Notes: generated by a model not told the origin, from the letters alone. Shown: positions 1-7,901, counted from the first letter of the stretch. The stretch: 8,201 bases of DNA from CAYXVB01 sp964467785 (GCA_964467785.1 CAYXVB010000161.1:1-8201), one strand, 5' to 3'. Numbers and translations are program-made.

Positions 1-512
1 TCTCGCAGTTTGGCGGGATCACCAAGGTGATGCCGCTCTTTGCCGTGATCTTCATGATCGTCACACTCTCGTCGGTCGCCTTGCCGGGCACCAATGGCTT
101 TGTCGGCGAGTTCCTGATCCTGCTGGGAACCTGGCAGTCCAATCCGGGCGTGGCCGCCATCAGCGCGTTGGGCGTGATCTTCGGGGCCGTCTATATGCTT
201 TGGATGTTCCAGCGCGTGATGTTCGGGCCGATCAAGCATGAGGAAAACAAGAACCTCAAGGACCTCAATGGGCGTGAGCTTCTCGTGATGGCTCCGCTCG
301 TGGTCGCGATCTTCGCGATGGGTATTTTCCCGAATTTCTTTTTCGAGAAGACCCAGCCCTCGATCGAACGGTTCCTGGCCCGCAGCACGGGCCGTCCGAT
401 GCTCCAGGCCCTGCCGACCGCGCAAGCGGCACCCGTGGGCGGGGAGTCCGGCACGGCTTCGGCCAATGCCGACGCGCGAAATGGCAAGTCAGTCGCGAAC
501 GCGGATCACTGA
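1..512 (+). CDS. nuoM: NADH-quinone oxidoreductase subunit M, C-terminal part (partial)
   Basis: This is the 3' part of a complex I antiporter-like membrane subunit; the 5' end lies outside the window and the reading frame begins at base 3. Some 169 codons are visible. The first visible residues (SQFGGITKVMPLFAVIF) run into a helix and then the conserved PGTNGFVGEF stretch, whose glutamate corresponds to the conserved TM12 acidic residue of NuoM. The GAVYMLWMFQRVMFGP segment and a final hydrophobic helix (LLVMAPLVVAIFAMGIFP) follow, all typical of the NuoM C-terminus. In the family it sits in the inner membrane and helps couple quinone reduction to proton pumping. An Ala/Ser/Gly-rich hydrophilic tail of roughly 40 residues follows the last helix and looks longer than usual. 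nuoN starts 38 bases downstream on the same strand, consistent with one nuo operon. An internal GTG/ATG at 27-32 is not a real start. Confidence 0.95.
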   Translation, partial: SQFGGITKVMPLFAVIFMIVTLSSVALPGTNGFVGEFLILLGTWQSNPGVAAISALGVIFGAVYMLWMFQRVMFGPIKHEENKNLKDLNGRELLVMAPLVVAIFAMGIFPNFFFEKTQPSIERFLARSTGRPMLQALPTAQAAPVGGESGTASANADARNGKSVANADH

Positions 513-550
513 CCGATAGACAAGCTAGAACGAAATAGGACAAAATTTCC

Positions 551-2062
551 ATGGAAGCTCTCAAAACGATTCGACCGGAACTGCTTATGCTCGCACCCGA
601 GCAGATCCAAGCCCTCATGCCGTATTTCTTGGTTTTTGGCGGGGCGATCTTGGCGATCCTGGGCAGCGTGCTTCGGGTGGTGAATCCGAAGTGGCCGGTA
701 TTCCTTCTCGGTCTGGCAACGGCCATCGTGGGGATCAACTCCTCGGTCGAGCTCCTTTCGGCGTCGAATACTTCGGTGCCCCTCTTTAACGGGATGATGG
801 TCTCCGACCTCTATGGGAACTTCTTCAACATCATCTTCCTGGCCTCGGCCGGGTTTACGATGTTGGCTTCGTTCAGGTATCTGGACAAGGAGAAGCTCCA
901 GCACCCCGAGTATTACGTGCTGATGTTGTTCTCCGCCCTCGGCATGATGCTGATGGCTTCGGCGATTGACCTGATCGTGGTTTTCATCGCGCTCGAGATC
1001 ATGTCGCTTTCCGTTTACGTGCTGGTGGGCTTCCGTCGTTCGGACCGCCGCTCGAATGAAGCGGCCATGAAGTACTTCATCCTGGGTTCCGCCGCCTCGG
1101 CGGTCCTGCTCTATGGTTCGGCTCTGCTATACGGCACGACCGGTACGCTTTCGATCAAAGGGATCCTCGCCTTCGTCCAGGCGCATCCGCAGGGCAATTC
1201 AGCCGTATTCGCGCTCGGTGCCTGGCTGGTGATCACCGGCTTCCTTTTCAAGGTGGCTTCGGTCCCGTTCCATATGTGGATGCCGGACGTTTACGAAGGC
1301 GCCCCGACTCCGGTCACCGGGTTCATGACCACTGGCCTTAAGGCGGCCTCGTTCGCCGCGTTCTTGCGGGTGTTCATTGGACTGGGTTACGGCGCAGGAC
1401 TCACTGAAATCCTGCAGAAGCATATCCATGACATCTTGTGGGTGAGCGCGGTCCTGACCATGTTGGTCGGAAATCTGATCGCACTGACTCAGACGAACCT
1501 CAAGCGCATGTTGGCGTACTCGTCCATTGCTCATACCGGTTATTTGCTGGTCGGCATGCTTGCGGGTCCCAAGAGCGAACAGGGGTTCGCCCCTGTAGTC
1601 ATGTACCTGGTCGCCTATGCGGTGATGAACCTGGGTGCTTTCGTGGTTCTGACTATCATCGCTCATCGCGAAGACAGTGGACTGAATCTCCATGACATCT
1701 CTGGCCTTTCTCGTCGGCGCCCGTGGCTGGCCTTTTCCATGGCTGTATTCATGTTCTCGATGGCCGGCATCCCGCCGACTGCCGGCTTTGCCGCCAAGTA
1801 CCTGCTGTTCTACTCGGCCATTCAGGCCGGGGAGCTCCCATTGGTAGTCATCAGCGTGCTTTGCAGCGCCATTTCGGTATACTATTATCTCAGAGTCCTT
1901 GTGTTCATGTACATGAAGGACCCGATCGGCAGCCCGGACGGTTCCCGGATCTCCCCGCTGTCGATGATTGCGGTGACGTTCATGGTCGTACTCACCTTGC
2001 AGATCGGGGTGATGCCGGCCAAGGTCGTGCATGCCGCAAAACGGGCCGTTTCCAGCCTTTAA
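551..2062 (+). CDS. nuoN: NADH-quinone oxidoreductase subunit N
   Basis: This is a complete 503-residue antiporter-like subunit of respiratory complex I, made almost entirely of hydrophobic helices (about 14 expected), close to the usual NuoN length. Diagnostic features are ALEIMSLSVYVLVGF with the conserved membrane glutamate E149; FKVASVPFHMWMPDVYEGAP with lysine K234; TGLKAAS with K264; NLKRMLAYSSIAHTGYLL; and GFAAKYLLFYSA with K416. These charged in-membrane residues form the proton path known for this family. The ATG at 551 is preceded by AGGA at 537-540, ten bases upstream, a tolerable ribosome binding site, and the N-terminal residues run naturally into the first helix. nuoN is normally the last gene of nuo operons, and here the following gene is unrelated to complex I. 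Several long ORFs in other frames overlap it and are shadows. Confidence 0.97.
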   Translation: MEALKTIRPELLMLAPEQIQALMPYFLVFGGAILAILGSVLRVVNPKWPVFLLGLATAIVGINSSVELLSASNTSVPLFNGMMVSDLYGNFFNIIFLASAGFTMLASFRYLDKEKLQHPEYYVLMLFSALGMMLMASAIDLIVVFIALEIMSLSVYVLVGFRRSDRRSNEAAMKYFILGSAASAVLLYGSALLYGTTGTLSIKGILAFVQAHPQGNSAVFALGAWLVITGFLFKVASVPFHMWMPDVYEGAPTPVTGFMTTGLKAASFAAFLRVFIGLGYGAGLTEILQKHIHDILWVSAVLTMLVGNLIALTQTNLKRMLAYSSIAHTGYLLVGMLAGPKSEQGFAPVVMYLVAYAVMNLGAFVVLTIIAHREDSGLNLHDISGLSRRRPWLAFSMAVFMFSMAGIPPTAGFAAKYLLFYSAIQAGELPLVVISVLCSAISVYYYLRVLVFMYMKDPIGSPDGSRISPLSMIAVTFMVVLTLQIGVMPAKVVHAAKRAVSSL

Positions 2063-2063
2063 G

Positions 2064-2094
2064 GTCGGCAGAGAAAGCTAAGCTTTCGGCCGAC
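2064..2094 (+). terminator. Intercistronic hairpin after nuoN (possible terminator or mRNA end-protecting stem)
   Basis: Two nested perfect inverted repeats begin just after the nuoN stop codon: GTCGGC (2064-2069) with GCCGAC (2089-2094), and GAAAGC (2073-2078) with GCTTTC (2082-2087) around a TAA loop. Together they form a 12-bp stem with a small 3/1 internal loop. No T-run follows, so it is not a canonical Rho-independent terminator. It could weaken readthrough from the nuo operon into the TPR gene or stabilise the 3' end of the nuo mRNA. The structure is seen directly; the function is inferred. Confidence 0.45.
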
Positions 2095-2143
2095 TCCAAG
2101 GATTGGGGTCGGTTAGCCTTACTCAACGGAAGAGGATGGCGGA

Positions 2144-5100
2144 ATGGCGCCCTCGGGGCCGCGATATAAAATCAAGCTCTCGAACGGCCGAGTCCTCGGT
2201 CCGCTCGATCTTGCCCGCGTCCGCCAGCTCATCGTCAAGAAATGGGTCCGCGGGCTGGAGACCTGTCGCGAGATGCCGGACGGCGAGTGGCGCGACATCA
2301 ACCAGTTTCACGACATTGCGGTGCTTCTCGTGCAAATGGCCGAGGGCAGGCTCGAGGACAGGAACTCGGGCCAAGATGACCGCTCTTCGTCCAATGCAAA
2401 AGCCTTTCTTCCCGGTGCCGGCCCCACTCAGGTGATCGGGGGCACCACTGTCGTCGTCGACGCCCCCACCCCGATGGATTCGTCGGCGCAAGAGGATGCG
2501 GCCGCCAAAGCCCCGGCCGAAAATGCCACTATCGTCCTGGGAGACGGTTCAGTCATTGCCGCCGCGGACCTGTCCCAAGCGAGTATCCAGCTTGAAGGGG
2601 AGATCTCGGGAGCTGACGTTGCTGCGGATCCGGTCTCTCGCGATGGCGGTGGAACGGAAATGTTGGCAACGTCCGCTGGTAGAGAGGACGAAAACGAGGA
2701 GCCCACCCGGGCAATGACTCCCGAGGAGCATGCGGAAGCCCAGTCGGATTTCGCGAACAGTCCAATCGTCCCTCGCGCACCGGTGCAGTTTGAACTCGGC
2801 ACCTCAATTGATTCCCCTCCCAAGCTTAGTGAAAAGTCGCCGCTTTCGACCGCCAAGACGATCGTGTTTCAGCGGCCGCGAAACGCGGAAAACGCGAGCA
2901 CGACGCCCAAGGGCCGCAAAGGGCGTTGGGAGCAGGTTCGCGGAGGCGCGGCCGCGCTCGCCCTGGTCGTCATCATCTATCAATTTCTTTACGACGAGCC
3001 CAACCGGCCGAGCGCGCAGGTCGTGTGGGCTCCGATCCGCCCGAGCCTTCCGCCGCTTGAGGGAAAGCCTGATCCCGCGCGGAGCGCCAAGGTCTACACC
3101 GAAGCGATGCAGTCCTACGTCGAGGACACCGTGGTCGGGTATAAGGCCGCCGCCGGCAAGCTTCACGAAGCCGTCAAGCTCGACCCCAACAACGTCAAGG
3201 CGCTGGCCATGCTCGCTTCGTCGTATCTTAATCTCATCGACTCCTCCAACAAGGACGAGAACTACTTCAAGGTTATCTTCAAGCTGATCGAGCTCTCGCG
3301 AGCCAAAAGCGTGGACCTGCCCGAGACTGTGATCGCTGACGTCGAGTTTTACCTTGCGGCAAACAAGTCGGAGGCCGCCCAAAGCCGGATCGTCGAATTC
3401 ACCAAGATCCACGCCAATTTCGGCGCGGAAATGTTTTACTATCTCGCGCTCACGTTGCACGCCAAGGGCGACGATCGAAACGCCGCCGGGTTCATCGCCC
3501 AGTATCCTGAGAACAAGGCTTTTGGACCGGGCGTGTTCTATCTGCGCGGCCAGATCGCGGAGGCGCTCGGAGATCAAGAAACCGCGCTCGCGCAATACAG
3601 GAGCGCGCTCGAAAAGAGCGGGCGTCACGCCAAATCCCGTCTGCGAATCTGCGAGATCATGGCTAAGAGCGGTAGACTTATCGACGCAAAGGAACACCTG
3701 GGCATCCTGGTTTCCAATCCGCGTCTGCTTGCGCCGCGGGAGTTGGGCCGAGCTTATTATCTGCATGCGCAATACTCGCAGCTCAAAAAGGAGGACGATG
3801 TCGCTATCGGCGACATGGAGCGCGCCGTCCGCCTCGATCCGGAGAATCACGATTACCTGCTGGAGCTTTATACCCTGCGTGCCCGCGCCGGCGACAAGTC
3901 ATCGGCGATGCGCGCCGAGGCGCGGATGTTCCTCTTCCTCAGCGAAGGCGAAAAGCTGCTTCGCGCCGGAAAACATCAGGAGGCGCTCACTCAGTTCCTT
4001 CAGGCGCGACAGTCCAGCGACCGCTCCCCCCTGCCGCTGATCAAGATCGGCGATCTATTCTGGCGCGCCCACGATCTCGAGAACGCCCGTCTCAACTATC
4101 GCGCTGCCGCCGAGCGCGCGCCCAATAATATCGATATCTGGTCCAAGTACATCAACGTCCTGATCGAGAGTTTTGACTGGGCCGAGGCGCAGAAGGCCAT
4201 GGATCGGTTCCGAAAACTCGACGTTCCACAGAGCGCGATCGACAAAGCCGCCGCGGACATCTACACCAAGCAGGGGCGTCATGTCGAGGCGCAGGCCCTT
4301 TATCGCAAGGCAATGTCGCGTGACGTGATCGCGCCTGACGTCTACATCGCCTACGCCAAGAGCCTAATGGCCTCCCAAAATTTCACGGATGCGCCGTTTT
4401 TCTTCGCGTTGGCCCTGCGTTTCGACCCCCTCAACATGGAGGCCATCATCGGGACGGCTCAATGCGTGGCCAGCTCCGATTCCACCGACCGGGCCATCGG
4501 CATGTTGCAGGAAGAGCTGCAGAGAGCCGGCAACCCCCGACCGGAGCTCCTCAACGCGATCGCCGAGTTCTACTTCCAGAAGGGCGAGAACATCGAGGCC
4601 CAGAAATTCATCGACCAGGCCAAGGAAGCGGACCCGGACTTCGCGCCCCCTTGGAAATTGCAGGCCAGGATCCATCTGACCAACGAAAGCACGGACCGAG
4701 GCGCGCTCGACAAGGCATTGCATGCCTGGCAGTCCTATTCGGACCGCAATAACTCCGATCCGACCGGTTACCTTGAGCGTTACCGCATCTTCATGCGCCG
4801 CAAGGAGTATGAAAAAGCAGAGGAAGAGCTCAACAAGGTCTACGGCATCTATCCCAAATACCCGAACATCCACTTCCTTCGAGGGATCCTTTACGGACGC
4901 ATGGGCAATCGCAAGACCGCGATCGACGAGTACAAGCTTGAGCTTGCCAATAATCCAGGCAACATCAATTCGTTGCTCGAGCTGGGCCGCGAGCTGACGG
5001 CCGCAGGGCAACCGGCGGATGCCTTGGGCTTCCTCAACAAAGCGATGCAGTCCGCCCCCAAATCGGTCGAAGCCAAGAGCGAAGCGGCCTGGGCCCACTA

Positions 5101-5302
5101 TCAGCTCAAGAACTATATGGGAGCCGCGGCTCTTTACGAGGCGGCCCTCGCGCTCGACAAGGCTAACCCCATGCTCTACAAGCGCCTGGGCGTCGCTTAT
5201 CGTGAGGCCGGAGACCTAGGGCGCGCAACCACGGCCTTCCGGAAGTATCTCGAAATGGAGCCGGATGCGCCCGATCGAGCCGAGTTCCTGAGATATCGGT
5301 AA
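2144..5302 (+). CDS. Membrane-anchored TPR protein with N-terminal GYF/DUF4339-like domain
   Basis: This 1052-residue protein has a clear domain order. Residues about 8-65 (YKIKLSNGRVLGPLDLARVR onward, with DGEWRDINQF) resemble the GYF_2/DUF4339 type of small domain: a GPL turn, a helix, then a D-x-x-W segment. Residues about 66-265 are a charged, Ala/Pro-rich, probably disordered linker. The basic stretch PKGRKGRWEQVR is followed by one transmembrane helix at about 267-284. The positive-inside rule puts the N-domain in the cytoplasm and the rest in the periplasm. From about 333 to 1046 there are many TPR-like helical pairs; the clearest are near 333, 463, 602, 629, 801, 907, 942, 976 and 1009. 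TPR arrays are protein-interaction scaffolds, and no catalytic motif is visible. The ATG at 2144 has AGAGGA seven bases upstream (2131-2136); an in-frame TAG at 2114 rules out an earlier start joined to nuoN. The specific function is unknown. An assembly, motility or envelope-scaffold role is conceivable but unsupported by sequence alone. Confidence 0.88.
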   Translation: MAPSGPRYKIKLSNGRVLGPLDLARVRQLIVKKWVRGLETCREMPDGEWRDINQFHDIAVLLVQMAEGRLEDRNSGQDDRSSSNAKAFLPGAGPTQVIGGTTVVVDAPTPMDSSAQEDAAAKAPAENATIVLGDGSVIAAADLSQASIQLEGEISGADVAADPVSRDGGGTEMLATSAGREDENEEPTRAMTPEEHAEAQSDFANSPIVPRAPVQFELGTSIDSPPKLSEKSPLSTAKTIVFQRPRNAENASTTPKGRKGRWEQVRGGAAALALVVIIYQFLYDEPNRPSAQVVWAPIRPSLPPLEGKPDPARSAKVYTEAMQSYVEDTVVGYKAAAGKLHEAVKLDPNNVKALAMLASSYLNLIDSSNKDENYFKVIFKLIELSRAKSVDLPETVIADVEFYLAANKSEAAQSRIVEFTKIHANFGAEMFYYLALTLHAKGDDRNAAGFIAQYPENKAFGPGVFYLRGQIAEALGDQETALAQYRSALEKSGRHAKSRLRICEIMAKSGRLIDAKEHLGILVSNPRLLAPRELGRAYYLHAQYSQLKKEDDVAIGDMERAVRLDPENHDYLLELYTLRARAGDKSSAMRAEARMFLFLSEGEKLLRAGKHQEALTQFLQARQSSDRSPLPLIKIGDLFWRAHDLENARLNYRAAAERAPNNIDIWSKYINVLIESFDWAEAQKAMDRFRKLDVPQSAIDKAAADIYTKQGRHVEAQALYRKAMSRDVIAPDVYIAYAKSLMASQNFTDAPFFFALALRFDPLNMEAIIGTAQCVASSDSTDRAIGMLQEELQRAGNPRPELLNAIAEFYFQKGENIEAQKFIDQAKEADPDFAPPWKLQARIHLTNESTDRGALDKALHAWQSYSDRNNSDPTGYLERYRIFMRRKEYEKAEEELNKVYGIYPKYPNIHFLRGILYGRMGNRKTAIDEYKLELANNPGNINSLLELGRELTAAGQPADALGFLNKAMQSAPKSVEAKSEAAWAHYQLKNYMGAAALYEAALALDKANPMLYKRLGVAYREAGDLGRATTAFRKYLEMEPDAPDRAEFLRYR

Positions 5303-5367
5303 CCGGATGCGGCATGCTGTAGCGCGGGCCCCTACCACTGGCCAGCGGCCTGTGTTAGGGTACTTTC

Positions 5368-6702
5368 ATGCTCGATCCGCGTTATTTTCAGGAAAACATC
5401 GGTGAACTTGAAAAGGCCCTTAAGCGCCGCAATGCCGACGCCTCACTGGTCCAACAGCTCTCCGAGCTGTCCCGCAAGCGCAAGGAACTGATTCAGGAGA
5501 CCGAATCCCTGAAGGCGCAGCGCAACGCGGTCACCCAGGAAATCGCTCAGCTCAAGGCTAAAGCCAAAGCGGATCCCGCCGCGGCAGCGGCCGCGGACGA
5601 AAAAGTACTCGCCATGCGCGCGGTGGGCGACCAGATTAAGGCGCTCGACGAGCAGCTCAAAGGCACGCAAGAAACGCTGGATCAACTCGCTTATCGGATT
5701 CCCAACGTTCCGCATGCGAGCGTGCCCGAGGGCAAGGGCTCGGACGACAACGTCGAAGTCCGTCGCTGGGGCGCGCCGCCCAAGTTCTCATTCGAAGCAA
5801 AAGATCACGTCGCCCTGGGCGAGTCGCTGGGCATCCTCGATTTTGAGCGCGCCGGGAAGCTCTCGGGCGCGCGCTTCACGCTCTACATGCAGCAGGGTGC
5901 GATGCTGGAGCGCGCACTCATCCAGTTTATGCTGGATCTCCATACACGCGAGCACGGTTACACCGAGGTGATCCCGCCCTTCATGGTCAATCGCGCCTCG
6001 ATGACGGGCACGGGCCAGCTTCCCAAATTCGAAGAAGATCTCTTCAAGACCGGGGTCGCCGATCGCGAGCTTTTCCTGATCCCGACCTCCGAAGTGCCGC
6101 TCACCAACATCTACCGTGACGAGATCCTCGAAGGTTCGAGGCTGCCGGTCTATTTCACGGCGTACTCGCCTTGCTTCCGTTCGGAAGCGGGCTCTTACGG
6201 CAAGGACACCCGCGGCCTGATTCGCCAACACCAATTCCAAAAGGTGGAAATGGTCAAGCTGACCTCGGCCGAGACGTCTTACGACGAACTCGAAAAGATG
6301 GTCGCTAACGCCGAGCGCGTGTTGCAGCTCCTCGAGCTGCCCTACCGCGTGATGGCGCTCTGCACGGGCGACATGGGCTTTGGGGCCGCCAAGACTTACG
6401 ATCTCGAAGTCTGGCTCCCGGGCCAGAGCGCATACCGTGAGATCTCCTCTTGCTCCAACTGCGAGGACTTCCAGGCGCGCCGTGCGTCGATCCGCTATCG
6501 CGCTGAAGCTCAGGGCAAGCCCAAGCTGGTGCATACGCTCAACGGCTCGGGCCTGGCCGTTGGCCGCACCTTGATCGCGATCCTGGAAAATTACCAGGAC
6601 GCCGCGGGCAACGTGGCGATCCCCAAGGTTTTGAACCGTTATCTCGAGGGCGCGCCGGGATTTGTGTCCGAAGGCGGAAAACTCTGGATCAAGAAGGCGT
6701 AA
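5368..6702 (+). CDS. serS: Seryl-tRNA synthetase (serine--tRNA ligase)
   Basis: This cytoplasmic class II aminoacyl-tRNA synthetase activates serine with ATP and charges tRNA-Ser (and tRNA-Sec where present). Residues about 26-112 form the long antiparallel coiled-coil arm, with heptad-like ELSRKRKELIQETESLKAQ, that grips the long variable arm of tRNA-Ser. Motif 1 lies around H196 (HGYTEVIPPFMVN). The serine-binding TSEVPLTN begins at T240. Motif 2 begins at F270 (FRSEAGSYGKDTRGLIRQHQ) and motif 3 is NGSGLAVGRTL from N392, containing the ATP-binding R400. All class II signatures are intact. At 444 residues it is slightly longer than the usual 420-430, partly because of an Ala-rich insert at the arm tip (ADPAAAAAADEK). 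The ATG at 5368 has AGGG at 5357-5360, seven bases upstream. It lies 65 bases after the TPR gene and about 80 bases before a tRNA-Ser gene, an apt functional neighbour. Confidence 0.98.
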   Translation: MLDPRYFQENIGELEKALKRRNADASLVQQLSELSRKRKELIQETESLKAQRNAVTQEIAQLKAKAKADPAAAAAADEKVLAMRAVGDQIKALDEQLKGTQETLDQLAYRIPNVPHASVPEGKGSDDNVEVRRWGAPPKFSFEAKDHVALGESLGILDFERAGKLSGARFTLYMQQGAMLERALIQFMLDLHTREHGYTEVIPPFMVNRASMTGTGQLPKFEEDLFKTGVADRELFLIPTSEVPLTNIYRDEILEGSRLPVYFTAYSPCFRSEAGSYGKDTRGLIRQHQFQKVEMVKLTSAETSYDELEKMVANAERVLQLLELPYRVMALCTGDMGFGAAKTYDLEVWLPGQSAYREISSCSNCEDFQARRASIRYRAEAQGKPKLVHTLNGSGLAVGRTLIAILENYQDAAGNVAIPKVLNRYLEGAPGFVSEGGKLWIKKA

Positions 6703-6763
6703 AACGCTAGGTTTTGTCAGTCTGCTAGTCAGTGTCCGGGCAGCGGCTCTTAGACCGCCCTGC
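6697..6763 (+). other. Inverted and direct repeats between serS and tRNA-Ser
   Basis: The short gap between serS and the tRNA holds several small symmetric elements. AAAAC (6701-6705) and GTTTT (6711-6715) form a perfect 5-bp inverted repeat overlapping the serS stop codon. GTCAGT occurs twice, at 6716-6721 and 6728-6733. A GC-rich potential hairpin spans 6738-6763, pairing GCAG plus CGG with CCG plus CTGC across a CC bulge. None is followed by a strong T-run. They could form a weak serS terminator or belong to the tRNA leader. I see no convincing -35/-10 pair for the tRNA, so it may be cotranscribed with serS. Confidence 0.3.
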
Positions 6764-6782
6764 TCGACGAAGATGGTGCCGC

Positions 6783-6872
<90 letters not shown>

Positions 6873-7062
6873 CGACGCGTCGCAGAAGCTAATTAAATCA
6901 ATATCTTGAATAAACCGACCTCCAGCGCCCCACAACTCCTCCCACAAATATTTGCGGATAGTGGTGATACTCCCTGAAACGAATTGCACATGAATCGTCG
7001 GTTCGATAGTCAGACTGGGGATCGATGTGAATAGAGAGTAGCGCCAGAAGGGGGGCCTGAGT
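6873..7062. other. Non-coding AT-richer stretch after tRNA-Ser, probable start of an acquired region
   Basis: No convincing gene is seen in these 190 bases. It begins with the perfect 10-bp palindrome CGACGCGTCG (6873-6882) abutting the tRNA CCA, then an AT-rich run (6886-6914), then the perfect 10-bp palindrome CAAATATTTG (6945-6954). ORFs on the minus strand are artefacts, one of them simply antisense translation of the tRNA. No clear T-run terminator follows the tRNA. If an element is integrated at the tRNA, this would be its left edge, where integrase or excisionase arm sites could lie; that role is inferred. Confidence 0.4.
7048..7055 (+). promoter_or_regulatory. Ribosome binding site that decides the TTG start at 7063
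   Basis: AAGGGGGG at 7048-7055 lies seven bases before TTG 7063-7065. An in-frame TAG at 7039-7041 excludes any ATG or GTG further upstream, so this strong purine run supports the TTG start. Confidence 0.55.
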
Positions 7063-7830
7063 TTGCCGCAGTCTAAGTCGCATACTGGGCACCCATACCC
7101 AATTGTTCTTGAGCGGTTTCGTTCTCAACTGAAATCAATAAAGGGCCTAGGCTCGCGCGGGCGTACCTATCTTGTCCCCAGGCTCGCATGTAAACTTTTG
7201 AATGAGCTTGAAGGATCCGCAGGTCTTCGACGTCTCAAGGAAAAGTTCGGTGCGAGCGACAGCGACGTGGTCGACTTGATGACCTACGTTTCCTGCAGGA
7301 TCTGGGAGGAAGCGAAAGGAAGAAATGGTCGCGGGCTCCTTCCCGTCGAGCGGCACAGGCGCGAAGTTAATAGGCACGTAGAAAAGCTGATTGAGTTGAT
7401 CGAGGACAAAGATCTCGGAGATCCAAACCTGCACAGGGGGTATCTGGAACTTGCGCCAGTCGAATATTCTCGGGAAGGACAACTCAGATTTCTCAGAGAG
7501 ATTAAGGCCCTTTATAGCCGCGATAACAGCATCATGCTGAGACCTCCGGTATTTATTTCCGCGAAAAGTTCCCCAAAAATTGACTCGCGCCTACAAATCG
7601 AGTTCAGCGTTTATTTTCAAAATCGCTTTAAAGAAAGGATGCCCACCTTTATCGCAGAGATCTTTAGTTGCCCGTCTGCGCGAAAGCAATTGCAGCTCAA
7701 TTCGATTACAACGCCAACCGCGGTTCAAAAGGCGATCCAGCGCGCAGCAAGAAGGCGCATTCGAGGGGTCATGGCGAAAGAAAGATATACCGCCAAAGAG
7801 CTGCCCGCTCCTTCCTTTACTCGACGTTAA
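7063..7830 (+). CDS. Hypothetical basic protein of unknown function
   Basis: I do not recognise this 255-residue protein. It starts at TTG with a good ribosome binding site and has no ATG near its N-terminus. It is soluble-looking, without signal peptide or transmembrane helix, and rich in Lys and Arg. Residues about 1-75 mix basic and helical segments (e.g. ELEGSAGLRRLKEKFGAS, which could be part of a helix-turn-helix-like region). Residues about 98-120 form a charged helix (RHRREVNRHVEKLIELIEDK). The C-terminus is strongly basic (AIQRAARRRIRGVMAKER), suggesting nucleic-acid contact, though this is only inference. Codon use is plainly richer in A and T than in nuoN or serS: bases 7561-7620 contain 25 G+C of 60, consistent with horizontal acquisition. 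It sits between the tRNA-Ser and an AlpA-type regulator, so it is probably cargo or a control gene of an integrated element. Overlapping ORFs in the other frame (7580-7879, 7668-7874) look like shadows. Confidence 0.65.
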   Translation: MPQSKSHTGHPYPIVLERFRSQLKSIKGLGSRGRTYLVPRLACKLLNELEGSAGLRRLKEKFGASDSDVVDLMTYVSCRIWEEAKGRNGRGLLPVERHRREVNRHVEKLIELIEDKDLGDPNLHRGYLELAPVEYSREGQLRFLREIKALYSRDNSIMLRPPVFISAKSSPKIDSRLQIEFSVYFQNRFKERMPTFIAEIFSCPSARKQLQLNSITTPTAVQKAIQRAARRRIRGVMAKERYTAKELPAPSFTRR

Positions 7831-7853
7831 TTCAAAACAGGGAGCGCGACATC

Positions 7854-7901
7854 TCCATCAAGATGGACAATTGAGCTAACGAGATTTAGCGAGTGTCCAT
7901 C
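7854..7901. repeat. Overlapping inverted repeats with alternative pairing between the orphan gene and alpA
   Basis: Three arms are visible: TCCATC (7854-7859), GATGGACA (7862-7869) and TGTCCATC (7894-7901). The middle arm can pair with the first (6 bp, separated by AA) or, perfectly over 8 bp, with the third. Inside the larger repeat is a second perfect inverted repeat, GCTAA (7875-7879) with TTAGC (7886-7890) around a 6-base loop. The larger fold is therefore a two-storey hairpin. No T-run follows. It could be a terminator-like stem for the upstream gene, a protein operator for the downstream regulator, or an RNA switch. The repeats are certain; the role is not known. Confidence 0.5.

Noticed and set aside
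1199..2032. 277-codon ORF on the minus strand
   Set aside because: It overlaps the certain nuoN gene, and its product is His/Arg-rich low-quality sequence with no family features.
2804..3850. Long 348-codon ORF on the minus strand
   Set aside because: It lies wholly inside the TPR gene, whose frame encodes clear TPR repeats; long antisense frames are common in GC-rich coding DNA.
5303..5367. Possible T-box or other riboswitch leader before serS
   Set aside because: The gap is only 65 bases, too short for a T-box, and no specifier or antiterminator elements are visible.
5788..6534. 248-codon ORF on the minus strand
   Set aside because: It is a shadow of serS, which has all class II synthetase motifs in the forward frame.
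7580..7879. 99-codon ORF on the + strand in another frame, overlapping the orphan gene
   Set aside because: It has no ribosome binding site worth noting and composition typical of a frame-shifted shadow; the 7063 frame is longer and better supported.
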